In this document: piece by piece, positions 56,151 to 64,000 of the stretch
How the letters are laid out: each line of letters opens with the position of its first letter
How positions within the stretch are numbered: the first letter of the stretch is position 1
NCBI RefSeq assembly: GCF_012910715.1
Contig: NZ_JABBHF010000006.1
Coordinates: 248,001-312,000 of the forward strand
Source of the DNA: Flavivirga algicola
GTDB taxonomy: Bacteria > Bacteroidota > Bacteroidia > Flavobacteriales > Flavobacteriaceae
DNA length: 64,000 nucleotides
Direction: 5' to 3'
Program-made: the position numbers and the translations under genes
The notes under the pieces: generated by a model
The model's database searches: none
Told to the model about the DNA's origin: nothing
What the model saw: only the letters and a program-made list of their open reading frames with translations

Positions 56151-57200
56151 ATGAAAATTTTAATAACAGGAGGAGCAGGTTTTATTGGCTCTCACGTAGT
56201 GCGATTGTTTGCTACTAAATATCCGAATTATCAAATATATAATTTAGATGCTCTGACGTATGCAGGAAATTTAGAGAATTTAAAAGATTTAGAGTCTTTA
56301 AATAATTATACTTTTATAAAAGGAGATATTACAAATGAAGATTTTATAAAACAAATTTTCAAAAAATATAAATTTGAGGCAATTATTCATTTGGCAGCGG
56401 AATCTCATGTAGATAGATCTATAACTGACCCTTTAGCATTTGCAAAAACAAATATTTTGGGTACTATGATTTTACTGAATGCATTTAAGAATTTGTGGAA
56501 AGATAACTGGAATGATAAACTATTTTACCATATAAGTACAGATGAAGTTTATGGAACTTTAGGAACTGATGGTCTTTTTAAAGAGTCTACGCCTTATGCT
56601 CCTAATTCACCTTATTCAGCTTCAAAAGCAAGTTCAGACCATTTTGTGAGAGCATATGGAGAAACTTACAATTTACCTTACGTGATTTCTAATTGTTCAA
56701 ACAATTATGGTCCCAATCAATTTCCTGAAAAACTTATTCCTTTATTTATAAATAACATTATAAATAACAAAGTTTTACCTGTTTATGGAGATGGGAATTA
56801 TACAAGGGATTGGTTATATGTTAAAGATCATGCAATAGCAATCGATTTAATCTTTCATAAAGGAAAAAATGCCGAAACTTATAATATTGGAGGATTTAAT
56901 GAATGGAAAAACTTGGATTTGGTGAAGCTACTTTGTGATGTTATGGATGAGAAATTAGACAGAAAGCTTGGTAGTTCTCAGGAGTTAATAACATTTATAA
57001 AAGATAGACCTGGTCATGATTTAAGGTATGCTATCGATGCGTCAAAAATCAACAACAACTTGGGTTGGAGTCCCTCAGTAACCTTTGAGCAAGGCTTGTT
57101 AAAAACTGTAGATTGGTATTTAGAAAACTCAGAATGGTTACAAAATGTTACTTCTGGAAATTACCAATCCTATTATGATAAAATGTATTTACAGAATTAG
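56151..57200 (+). CDS. rfbB: dTDP-glucose 4,6-dehydratase
   Basis: 349 residues from ATG 56151 (MKILITGGAGFIGSHVVRLF); an in-frame ATG nine bases earlier is less likely. Gives dTDP-4-keto-6-deoxyglucose. Seen: NLDALTYAGNLENL (about 34-47), HLAAESHVDRSI, HISTDEVYGTLG with the catalytic Asp-Glu (about 127-138), YSASKASSDHFVRAY with Tyr/Lys (about 156-170), NNYGPNQFPEKLIPL and YGDGNYTRDWLYV. Next gene is rfbA; no rfbC or rfbD, so the product does not go to rhamnose here. Confidence 0.96.
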   Translation: MKILITGGAGFIGSHVVRLFATKYPNYQIYNLDALTYAGNLENLKDLESLNNYTFIKGDITNEDFIKQIFKKYKFEAIIHLAAESHVDRSITDPLAFAKTNILGTMILLNAFKNLWKDNWNDKLFYHISTDEVYGTLGTDGLFKESTPYAPNSPYSASKASSDHFVRAYGETYNLPYVISNCSNNYGPNQFPEKLIPLFINNIINNKVLPVYGDGNYTRDWLYVKDHAIAIDLIFHKGKNAETYNIGGFNEWKNLDLVKLLCDVMDEKLDRKLGSSQELITFIKDRPGHDLRYAIDASKINNNLGWSPSVTFEQGLLKTVDWYLENSEWLQNVTSGNYQSYYDKMYLQN

Positions 57201-57224
57201 TGACAATACTAAAAACAATAAAAT

Positions 57225-58088
57225 ATGAAAGGAATTATTTTAGCAGGAGGATCAGGAACAAGATTGTATCCTTTAACTATATCTGTTAGTAAACAACTAT
57301 TACCTGTTTATGATAAACCAATGATATATTATCCACTATCCGTTTTAATGATTGCTGGAATAAGAGAAGTGCTCTTAATTACGACTCCTCATGATCAAGA
57401 AGCATTTAAAAAACTTTTAGGTGATGGTTCCCAAGTAGGGTGTCGTTTTGAGTATGCAGTACAACCAGAACCAAATGGACTGGCCGAAGCTTTTATCATT
57501 GGAGAAAAATTTATAGGAGATAGTAAAGTAGCTCTTGTGCTTGGTGATAACATTTTTTATGGGAATGGCTTTGGAAAACTGTTAAGAAGTAAAACTAATA
57601 TAAAAGGAGCTTCAATATTTGCTTATCCCGTAAATGATCCAGAGCGTTATGGTGTGGTCGAATTTGATAAAAAAGAGAAAGCTATTAGTATAGAAGAAAA
57701 ACCAAAACATCCAAAATCTTCATATGCAGTACCTGGTTTATACTTTTATGACAACAGAGTGGTAGAATTTGCAAAAAAAGTAAAGCCTTCTCAAAGAGGA
57801 GAAAAAGAAATTACCACGTTGAATCAAATGTATTTGGACCTTAACGAATTAGAGGTTGGAATCATGACCAGAGGTATGGCATGGCTAGATACGGGTACAG
57901 TAGATGCTATGGATAGCGCTACTGAATTTGTGAGAGTTATGGAAAAACGAACAGATAAGAAGGTTGCTTGCATAGAAGAAATAGCTTACTTGCACGGATA
58001 TATTAATGAAGAACAAGCTTTGGAAGTATCAAAAAAATATGGAAAAAGTGGTTATGGAAGTTATATTCAAAAAATAGTAAATTCATAA
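57225..58088 (+). CDS. rfbA: glucose-1-phosphate thymidylyltransferase
   Basis: 287 residues; makes dTDP-glucose. N-terminal nucleotide loop GIILAGGSGTRLYPLTISVSKQLLPVYDKPMIYYPLS (about 3-39), LGDNIFYGNGFGKLL (about 108-122), and AWLDTGTVDAMDSATEFVR (about 221-239). Its stop overlaps the next start by one base (TAATG). Standard length. Confidence 0.97.
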   Translation: MKGIILAGGSGTRLYPLTISVSKQLLPVYDKPMIYYPLSVLMIAGIREVLLITTPHDQEAFKKLLGDGSQVGCRFEYAVQPEPNGLAEAFIIGEKFIGDSKVALVLGDNIFYGNGFGKLLRSKTNIKGASIFAYPVNDPERYGVVEFDKKEKAISIEEKPKHPKSSYAVPGLYFYDNRVVEFAKKVKPSQRGEKEITTLNQMYLDLNELEVGIMTRGMAWLDTGTVDAMDSATEFVRVMEKRTDKKVACIEEIAYLHGYINEEQALEVSKKYGKSGYGSYIQKIVNS

Positions 58089-58498
58089 TGGATCTAATCA
58101 AACAAATTGATTTGCCAAAAATCTTAGATAAACGTGGCAATTTAAGCTTTTTTGAAAGTAATAATCAAATTCCATTTGATATAAAAAGGACTTATTGGAT
58201 TTATGATGTGCCAGGTGGAGAAATTAGGGGAAGTCATGCTTTTAAGAAATCTACGGAATTTATCATAGCACTTTCAGGTAGCTTTGATGTTATACTTAAT
58301 GATGGAGTTGAAGAAAAAAAATATAGCTTAAATAGATCTTATTATGGACTTTATGTTCCAAACTTATTATGGAGAAGGCTTGAAAATTTTTCAACGAACT
58401 CTCTAGCTCTTATTGTATCTTCTATGGAGTATAATGAAAAAGACTATATAAGAGATTTTGATAATTTTAAAATCATTAGAGATGAAGCTAAAAAATAA
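58088..58498 (+). CDS. FdtA/QdtA-like sugar 3,4-ketoisomerase paralog, altered active site
   Basis: 136-residue WxcM-like cupin. Family segments KRTYWIYDVPGGEIRGSHAF and SGSFDVILNDG are present, but the paired active-site His motif HAH of FdtA-type enzymes reads HAF: His50 kept, second position Phe52. It is followed by a paralog with the intact motif, overlapping by 17 bases. It may be a partner or a divergent enzyme rather than an active isomerase. Start ATG overlaps the rfbA stop. Confidence 0.82.
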   Translation: MDLIKQIDLPKILDKRGNLSFFESNNQIPFDIKRTYWIYDVPGGEIRGSHAFKKSTEFIIALSGSFDVILNDGVEEKKYSLNRSYYGLYVPNLLWRRLENFSTNSLALIVSSMEYNEKDYIRDFDNFKIIRDEAKK

Positions 58499-58901
58499 TA
58501 CAGTTTATGATTGTTCTGTGATAGATGTTTCCAAAATTCATAATAATGCAGGAAATATAACAGTCATAGAAAATGGACATAATATCCCTTTTAATGTTAA
58601 TCGCATATATTATTTATATGATGTCCCGAGTGGAGAAGCAAGAGGAGGGCATGCACATTATGAACTGGAACAATTTATCGTAGCTGCTAGTGGAAGTTTT
58701 GATGTTATTCTAGATGATGGATTAAATAGAAAAAGAGTATCTCTTAATAGACCTAATTTAGCGCTTCATGTAGTACCAGGTTTATGGAGAGAACTAGATA
58801 ATTTTTCCTCTGGATCTATTTGTATGGTATTGGCATCACATGCTTATGATGAAAATGATTATATAAGAGATTACAGTAAATTTTTAAAATATCGAAATTA
58901 G
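58482..58901 (+). CDS. dTDP-4-dehydro-6-deoxyglucose 3,4-ketoisomerase (FdtA/QdtA-like)
   Basis: 139 residues from ATG 58482 (MKLKNNTVYDC); an in-frame ATG at 58458 is further inside the preceding gene. WxcM-like cupin: YYLYDVPSGEARGGHAHYELEQFIVAASGSFDVILDDG with His57 and His59 of the isomerase site intact. Moves the 4-keto group of dTDP-4-keto-6-deoxyglucose to C3, giving the substrate for the aminotransferase at 61271. FdtA and QdtA, which differ in C4 stereochemistry, cannot be told apart by eye. Confidence 0.88.
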   Translation: MKLKNNTVYDCSVIDVSKIHNNAGNITVIENGHNIPFNVNRIYYLYDVPSGEARGGHAHYELEQFIVAASGSFDVILDDGLNRKRVSLNRPNLALHVVPGLWRELDNFSSGSICMVLASHAYDENDYIRDYSKFLKYRN

Positions 58902-58903
58902 AA

Positions 58904-59842
58904 ATGATTTATTGGAAAGGTCAAATAATTAATCCGGAAAATTTTAGAGTTCCTTCATTTTATATAAGTCCATTTAATGTTAAAGAATTGTCTAAAATGG
59001 ACAAGATTAAATCCATTCCTGTAGATAATAATGATATGGTTGCCAAACTTAATTCGAGGTTTGGCAATAATCATGAGTTTTTAATGAACGGTAAAGAAGC
59101 TATATACAAAGCGCTATCTTTCTACAACTTAAACAGAAACGATGAAGTCTATATCGTAACAAGTACAGGCAATAAATATGTAAGTAGTTGTGTCACAAAT
59201 GAAATTGAGAAGTATTGTAATTGGTCAAGAAATCTAAGTGATAAAACTAAATTAATATTTGTTATTCATGAATTTGGAGTCGTTTATGAGCAGATGGATG
59301 AACTAAGAGAAATAAATTTGCCAATTGTAGAAGATTTAGCAATGTCTCTTTTTTCCAATGATATTGATAATAAAGCTGGAACATATGGAGATTTTACTGT
59401 TTATAGTTTGCCTAAGTTCTTCCCCATACAATTTGGTGGTGTTTTAAGATACAATAACCCCGAATTTAGTGATGAGCTAAGCAGAAACGATTTGCCTTTT
59501 CAAATTGATTTAAAAAAGACATCCTATTTTTATTTAAAAAAGGAAAAAAAAATAATCAAAAAAAGATTAGCAAATTATAATTATTATGCTTTAAAATTAA
59601 ATGAAATTGGATTAGAAACTAGGTTTGCTTTAAACCTAAAAGAGACACCTTCTGTTTATATGTTTACTACAGATTCTTTGAATTTGGATAAACTTAAAAT
59701 TTTTATGCAGAAAAATGGTGTTGAATGTAGTGTTTTCTATGGAGAGAATGCCTTTTACATTCCTGTACATCAAAATTTAAAGAAAGTTGACTTAGATTTT
59801 ATTATTAATCTTATTAAATATTTTACAATTGAAAACCAGTAA
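58904..59842 (+). CDS. divergent DegT-family aminotransferase-like protein
   Basis: 312 residues, shorter than the usual 360-380. Family hints: FLMNGKEAIYKALSFYNLN (start of PLP fold, about 52-70), LPIVEDLAMSLFSND with the PLP-pyridine Asp (about 143-157), YGDFTVYSLPKFFPIQFGGVLRY (about 163-185). In typical members Lys comes five residues after Ser (SFxxxK); here the only nearby Lys is in SLPK, three after Ser, so the PLP-Lys position is shifted. A subgroup with SxxKxxPxxGG exists, so activity is possible. Its role in the operon is unknown. Confidence 0.65.
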   Translation: MIYWKGQIINPENFRVPSFYISPFNVKELSKMDKIKSIPVDNNDMVAKLNSRFGNNHEFLMNGKEAIYKALSFYNLNRNDEVYIVTSTGNKYVSSCVTNEIEKYCNWSRNLSDKTKLIFVIHEFGVVYEQMDELREINLPIVEDLAMSLFSNDIDNKAGTYGDFTVYSLPKFFPIQFGGVLRYNNPEFSDELSRNDLPFQIDLKKTSYFYLKKEKKIIKKRLANYNYYALKLNEIGLETRFALNLKETPSVYMFTTDSLNLDKLKIFMQKNGVECSVFYGENAFYIPVHQNLKKVDLDFIINLIKYFTIENQ

Positions 59843-60305
59843 TATTACATTAGGAAAAGATGTTATTGTAGACAGTACAACTTCGATCAATAATGTTACG
59901 ATTCAAAATAATGTAAAAATTGCAAAACATTGCAGTATTTACGGTTCAGAATCAAATATTTTAGAAATAGGAAGTGAAACCTATATTGGAATGTTTTCAA
60001 TAATTAATGGTTTCTCTGAAAAAGTGACTATTGGAAATAATGTTTCTATAGCACAAAATGTAAATATAATGAGTGATTCAGGTCCAAATGCTAGCTCGGA
60101 AATGCAAAAATATTTCCCTTTGATAAAAGGAAAAGTAGTAATTGGAGATCATTGTTGGATTGGAGCTAATGTAGTTATTATGCCAAATGTTATTCTTTCA
60201 GAATTTTGTGTGGTTGCGGCTAATAGCTTTGTTAATTCTAGTTTCCCCCCCTATTCTGTTATTGGAGGAAACCCTGCTAAATTAATTAAAACTATAACTA
60301 AATAG
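59829..60305 (+). CDS. hexapeptide-repeat acetyltransferase
   Basis: 158 residues, left-handed beta-helix fold with repeats throughout (ITLGKDVIVDSTTSINNVTIQNNVKIAKHCSIYG... VVIGDHCWIGANVVIMPNVILSEFCVVAANSFVN). HCWIG and the YSVIGGNPAKLIK end are typical. The frame starts at TTG 59829 and overlaps the previous gene by 14 bases; no ATG lies upstream of the first repeats, so TTG is the likely start. By context it could acetylate a 3-amino sugar (FdtC/QdtC role) or act as an O-acetyltransferase. Confidence 0.8.
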   Translation: MKTSNITLGKDVIVDSTTSINNVTIQNNVKIAKHCSIYGSESNILEIGSETYIGMFSIINGFSEKVTIGNNVSIAQNVNIMSDSGPNASSEMQKYFPLIKGKVVIGDHCWIGANVVIMPNVILSEFCVVAANSFVNSSFPPYSVIGGNPAKLIKTITK

Positions 60306-60322
60306 TTAAAAAAATATAAGAA

Positions 60323-61252
60323 ATGGAAATTAAAAAATACGATAGCACTCAAAAAACAGTTTGGGATGACTTTATTCCAAAAAGCAAAAATGGAGTTTTT
60401 CTCTTTTATCGTGAATATTTAGATTATCATAAAGAACGGTTCACAGATCATTCTTTAATTATTTTAAAAAAAAACAAAGTAATTGCATTATTTCCCGCAA
60501 ATGAAAACGAAAATAAAATATTTTCTCACGGAGGTTTGACTTTTGGCTCTTTAATAATGGGACATGATACAAGGGCTGTGGAAGTATTGGATATATTTTT
60601 AAAAATTAAAGAATATTATAAAAAATTAAATTTTACAGACATAATCTATAAAGTAGTACCTTCTATTTTTCATAAATATCCCTCAGAAGAAGATTTATAT
60701 GCCTTATTTAGAATGGATGCAAAACTTATTAGAAGGGATATTTCTTCTGTCATAAAAATAAATAATAAAATTCGTTTTTCAGAAAGTAAAAGACAGGCTG
60801 TAGCAAAATGCATGAAAAACGAGATCGTTTTTTCTGAAAACAACGATTTTGGAGAATATTGGGATTTGTTAACCAATGTTCTGGCAAAGTTTGGTATAAA
60901 ACCTGTTCATACGCTAGAAGAAATTAATAATTTAAAAAAATCATTTCCTGATAAAATAAAATTATTTGAAGCAAGAAAAGATAACGTTTTATTAGCAGGA
61001 ATAGTAATTTATGATTTTGATAATGTTGTGCATACACAATATATGGCTAACTCTCAAGAAGGTAGGAAAATTGGGGCATTAGATTTTATAAATAATTGTT
61101 TAATAAATGAAGTTTATAGTGATAGGGAGTTTTATAGTTTTGGTATTTCTACAAGTGATCAAGGCAGATCTTTGAATGAGGGACTAATTCAACAGAAAGA
61201 AATGATGGGAAGCAGAGGCGTTGCAATAGATTTTTATAATATTAGTTTGTAA
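60323..61252 (+). CDS. GNAT/FemAB-like acyltransferase of the glycan locus
   Basis: 309 residues, soluble. N-terminal part KYDSTQKTVWDDFIPKSKNGVFLFYREYLDYHKERF and the second half with KLFEARKDNVLLAGIVIYDFDNVVHTQYMANSQEGRKIGALDFI, followed by FYSFGISTSDQGRSLNEGLIQQKEMMG, resemble BioF2-like (Acetyltransf_6) proteins. Likely transfers an acyl or aminoacyl group to a sugar amine. No certain catalytic residues. 17 bases after the previous gene. Confidence 0.7.
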   Translation: MEIKKYDSTQKTVWDDFIPKSKNGVFLFYREYLDYHKERFTDHSLIILKKNKVIALFPANENENKIFSHGGLTFGSLIMGHDTRAVEVLDIFLKIKEYYKKLNFTDIIYKVVPSIFHKYPSEEDLYALFRMDAKLIRRDISSVIKINNKIRFSESKRQAVAKCMKNEIVFSENNDFGEYWDLLTNVLAKFGIKPVHTLEEINNLKKSFPDKIKLFEARKDNVLLAGIVIYDFDNVVHTQYMANSQEGRKIGALDFINNCLINEVYSDREFYSFGISTSDQGRSLNEGLIQQKEMMGSRGVAIDFYNISL

Positions 61253-61270
61253 ATAAATATTTAATAAAAA

Positions 61271-62380
61271 ATGGTTAAATTTCTTGATCTTCAGAAAATA
61301 AATGCACAATATGAACAGGAGCTTAAAGAGGCTGCTAACAGAGTTATCGATTCTGGTTGGTATTTGTTGGGAAATGAATTAGAATCTTTTGAAACCAATT
61401 ATGCTAAGTTTTGTCAAACAAAGCATGCTATTGGGGTTGCTAATGGGCTTGATGCCTTAAGGCTTGTTTTTAAAGCTTATATCGAATTAGGAATCATGCA
61501 AGTTGGAGACGAGGTTATTGTTCCTGCCAATACATATATTGCATCTATATTAGCCATTACTGACAATCATTTGGTTCCAGTTTTTGTTGAGCCTAATATT
61601 GATACTTATAATTTAGATTCCAGTAAAATTGAACATGCAATTACACCTAAAACAAAAGCTGTTTTGACAGTGCATCTTTATGGACAGAATTCCATTGATG
61701 ATAATATGTTAGATGTTTGTAAAAAATATGATCTGAAGTTAGTTGAAGATAGCGCTCAATCACATGGTGCCTTATGGAAAGGAAAGGTTATGGGAAGTAT
61801 TGGGGATGCTACAGGCCATAGTTTTTATCCCGGTAAAAACCTAGGAGCTTTAGGTGATGCCGGAGCAGTTACTACAAATGATGATGAATTAGCTCAGGTT
61901 ATTCGTACTTTAGCTAATTATGGGTCTTCTAAGAAGTATGAGAATGTATATCGTGGCCTTAATTCAAGATTAGACGAAATACAAGCAGCTTTTTTAAATG
62001 TGAAATTAAAGTATATCCATATAGATATAACAGGTAGAAGGCGCGTTGCTAACTATTATTTGCAACATATTAATAATCCTGAAATCATATTACCCAAAGT
62101 TTTAAGCCAAGACGGCCATGTGTGGCATTTATTCGTAATAAGGACTTCAAAAAGAGAAAAATTACAAAAATATCTAAACGAAAATGGTGTACAAACACTA
62201 ATTCATTATCCTATTCCACCACATAAACAACAAGCTTATATAGAATTTAATCATTTAAGCTTACCAACGACAGAAAAAATACATGAAGATGTTTTGAGTT
62301 TGCCCATAAGTGCAGTATTGAGTGAATCTGAATTAGAAAAAATAACCAAAACGATTAACCTGTACTCTACTGATAATTAA
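61271..62380 (+). CDS. dTDP-3-amino-3,6-dideoxyhexose transaminase (FdtB/QdtB-like)
   Basis: 369 residues, DegT family, PLP enzyme. Seen: [15 protein letters not shown] (start typical of FdtB/QdtB), [41 protein letters not shown] (about 56-96), [15 protein letters not shown], and PLP Lys in [19 protein letters not shown] (about 180-198). Converts the 3-keto product of the cupin into a 3-amino sugar. Stop overlaps the next ATG by one base. Confidence 0.93.
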   Translation: MVKFLDLQKINAQYEQELKEAANRVIDSGWYLLGNELESFETNYAKFCQTKHAIGVANGLDALRLVFKAYIELGIMQVGDEVIVPANTYIASILAITDNHLVPVFVEPNIDTYNLDSSKIEHAITPKTKAVLTVHLYGQNSIDDNMLDVCKKYDLKLVEDSAQSHGALWKGKVMGSIGDATGHSFYPGKNLGALGDAGAVTTNDDELAQVIRTLANYGSSKKYENVYRGLNSRLDEIQAAFLNVKLKYIHIDITGRRRVANYYLQHINNPEIILPKVLSQDGHVWHLFVIRTSKREKLQKYLNENGVQTLIHYPIPPHKQQAYIEFNHLSLPTTEKIHEDVLSLPISAVLSESELEKITKTINLYSTDN

Positions 62381-63069
62381 TGAAAAGATTTCTTAACATC
62401 ATAAAAAAAATAGTACTAAGCCTTCCTTTATTGGTAGTCAATAGATTGATTTGCAATATTAGATCGTATTATTACACTCGAAAAATAGATAGTGGTGGCG
62501 GAAACATAATCATAACCGAACCCTTTTTAAAATTCTCATTAAGAAAACGAAAAACATCTCAACTATTCATTAAAGGAACTTTACGAATTACATCACATAT
62601 AGGAGGAAACTCAAAGACGGTAATTTCTCTTGGAAATAACTCGATATTGAAAATTAATAATGATTTCTCAATAGGTAATGGGGTAAGAGTAATGTTAAAT
62701 GCAAATTCTACTCTTATTATAGGTGGGAAAAATAAAGAAAGTGACTCTGGAATTACATGCGACACCCTAATTATGGTTAATAAAAAAATTAGTATTGGTG
62801 AAGATTTTATATGTGCATGGGGTAATTTCATTAGTGATTCAGATTGGCACTCAATTGAAGGGCAAAACCATCAAAAAGATGTGATCATAGGCAGTCATAC
62901 ATGGATTGCTAATAATTGTAACATTTTAAAAGGAACTGTAATAGGTAACAATACTATTGTTGCCAGTAATACTAAAATTGTAAATAAAACTTTTCCAAAT
63001 GATGTATTAATTGCTGGAATTCCACCAAAAATAATAAAACAGGAGATAAATTGGTCAAGAGATATATAA
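62380..63069 (+). CDS. acyltransferase with hexapeptide repeats (WbbJ-like)
   Basis: 229 residues. N-terminal hydrophobic/basic helix, then left-handed helix repeats (about 70-220): ISLGNNSILKINNDFSIGNGVRVMLNANSTLIIGG, SIGEDFICAWGNFISDSDWHSI, and VIIGSHTWIANNCNILKGTVIGNNTIVASNTKIVNKTFPNDVLIAGIPPKIIK. Fits O-acetyltransferases of LPS and capsule loci with the SDxDxH-like loop. Acceptor unknown. Confidence 0.85.
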   Translation: MKRFLNIIKKIVLSLPLLVVNRLICNIRSYYYTRKIDSGGGNIIITEPFLKFSLRKRKTSQLFIKGTLRITSHIGGNSKTVISLGNNSILKINNDFSIGNGVRVMLNANSTLIIGGKNKESDSGITCDTLIMVNKKISIGEDFICAWGNFISDSDWHSIEGQNHQKDVIIGSHTWIANNCNILKGTVIGNNTIVASNTKIVNKTFPNDVLIAGIPPKIIKQEINWSRDI

Positions 63070-63088
63070 ACTATTTTTAAAAATTAAG

Positions 63089-64000
63089 ATGAACGAAGAT
63101 AAAAAGTCTTACCGTGATATAATAAAGGCTACTTCTCTATTTGGTGGTGTCCAGGTTTTTAATATAATCATTGCCATAGTTCGATCAAAAATAATAGCTG
63201 TTTTATTAGGTCCTGCAGGAATGGGAATTGCAGGATTGCTTGGCTCTTCTTTAGGTTTAATATCCTCTTTAACAAATTTTGGATTAGGAACGAGTGCTGT
63301 TCGAGATATAGCTGCAGCTTATGAAACAGGTGATCAAAATAGAATTAGCAAAGTAATCAGTATTTTTAGGCGTTTAGTTTGGTTAACGGGACTCCTAGGT
63401 GCTTTTGTTACATTAATTTTTTCTAAAGCATTAAGTAATTTAACCTTTGGAAATACTGAATACACAGTGGCATTTATCTGGTTATCTTGTACACTCCTGT
63501 TTAATCAATTAGCTAGTGGTCAAGGCGTGTTGCTACAAGGCACTCGAAAGTTAAAATATTTAGCCAAAGCTAATATGGTTGGGTCTTTTGTTGGATTATT
63601 CGTAACCGTCCCTTTATATTATTATTACGGAATTGATGGCATTGTTCCCGCAATGATAATGGCTTCCATATTCTCATTAATAATTACCTGGTATTTTTCA
63701 AGAAAAGTCACTATAGAAAAAGTTAAAGTAACTCGAAAAGAAACTATTTACGAAAGCAAGGGCATGTTGAAAATGGGATTTATGTTAAGTTTAAGTGGGT
63801 TAATAGGCGTGGCTGCTTCTTATATAGTTCGCATCTATATTAGCAATATAGGAGGGGTTGATGATGTAGGTTTATATAATGCAGGTTTTACCATTATAGG
63901 AACTTATGTTGGGCTGATTTTCTCTGCTATGGCTACAGATTATTACCCAAGGCTTTCAGGAGTTGCTAAGGACAATAGAAAAGCGGCGTTGTTAATTAAT
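63089..64000 (+). CDS. polysaccharide flippase (Wzx-like), 3' end cut by window
   Basis: 304 codons visible from ATG 63089, open to the window end. MATE/RfbX-type integral membrane protein: SYRDIIKATSLFGGVQVFNIIIAIVRSKIIAVLLGPAG start, then several hydrophobic helices (GIAGLLGSSLGLISSL, LVWLTGLLGAFVTLIF, VGSFVGLFVTVPLYYYYGI, IMASIFSLIITWYF). This sort of start occurs in O-antigen translocases. It would move the lipid-linked repeat unit to the periplasmic side; glycosyltransferases and a polymerase probably follow outside. Confidence 0.9.
   Translation, partial: MNEDKKSYRDIIKATSLFGGVQVFNIIIAIVRSKIIAVLLGPAGMGIAGLLGSSLGLISSLTNFGLGTSAVRDIAAAYETGDQNRISKVISIFRRLVWLTGLLGAFVTLIFSKALSNLTFGNTEYTVAFIWLSCTLLFNQLASGQGVLLQGTRKLKYLAKANMVGSFVGLFVTVPLYYYYGIDGIVPAMIMASIFSLIITWYFSRKVTIEKVKVTRKETIYESKGMLKMGFMLSLSGLIGVAASYIVRIYISNIGGVDDVGLYNAGFTIIGTYVGLIFSAMATDYYPRLSGVAKDNRKAALLIN

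Noticed and set aside
1-64000. tRNA, rRNA, riboswitch or CRISPR elements in the intergenic regions
   Set aside because: Reading the gaps gave no cloverleaf, repeat array or known aptamer core; only the his attenuator showed convincing regulatory RNA structure.

Overview
The window looks like a chromosomal segment of a marine or soil Flavobacteriaceae member (Bacteroidota). Support: low G+C, a SusC/SusD pair, the type IX secretion regulator PorX, a fused LpxC-FabZ, fused HisB and HisIE, many lipoproteins with a short lipobox, and several TAnnTTTG-type -7 promoter boxes. No rRNA, tRNA, CRISPR array, insertion sequence or prophage was seen.

Layout. 1-6.2 kb: 5' part of leuC, a DUF72 protein, a TetR regulator and a short-chain dehydrogenase that share a near-identical palindromic operator, a small conserved protein, a DUF2461 protein and a TruA-type pseudouridine synthase. 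6.4-13.0 kb: an enzyme-free SusC/SusD/surface-lipoprotein operon closed by a strong terminator. 13.2-14.1 kb: two small genes around a 136-bp hairpin repeat. 14.2-21.8 kb: a complete histidine operon, hisG-D-C-B-H-A-F-IE on the minus strand, preceded by a His-rich leader peptide and a terminator/antiterminator pair. 22-28.3 kb: SPFH protein, von Willebrand-type membrane protein, fabG, two lipoproteins and sucD. 28.4-33.1 kb: lipid A and elongation factor genes (second lpxD, efp, lpxA, lpxC-fabZ, lpxD). 33.3-41.9 kb: HD hydrolase, porX, tsaE, a small secreted peptide overlapping a membrane protein, a TonB receptor, an alanine-dehydrogenase-like protein and a DUF4258 protein. 41.9-64 kb: a large surface polysaccharide region, interrupted by proline dehydrogenase and aroB.

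The polysaccharide region has initiation functions (sugar transferase, two CapD-type dehydratases, a PglE-like aminotransferase), chain length and export (Wzc kinase, Wza lipoprotein, CpsB phosphatase) and, from 53.7 kb, a plus-strand operon. That operon predicts UDP-GalNAcA (epimerase plus dehydrogenase) and a dTDP-3-amino-3,6-dideoxyhexose (RfbA, RfbB, two 3,4-ketoisomerase-like cupins, aminotransferase, acetyltransferase), followed by a flippase cut by the window end.

The strongest regulatory observation is the histidine attenuator at 21.70-21.84 kb: a 17-residue peptide with four His codons, an antiterminator overlapping its last codons, and an intrinsic terminator just before hisG. Other points worth a second look are the paired TetR operators, the alanine-dehydrogenase-like protein lacking two catalytic residues, the tandem ketoisomerase paralogs in which one lost a key His, and the small peptide gene overlapping a membrane protein gene that carries a terminator-like hairpin inside it.
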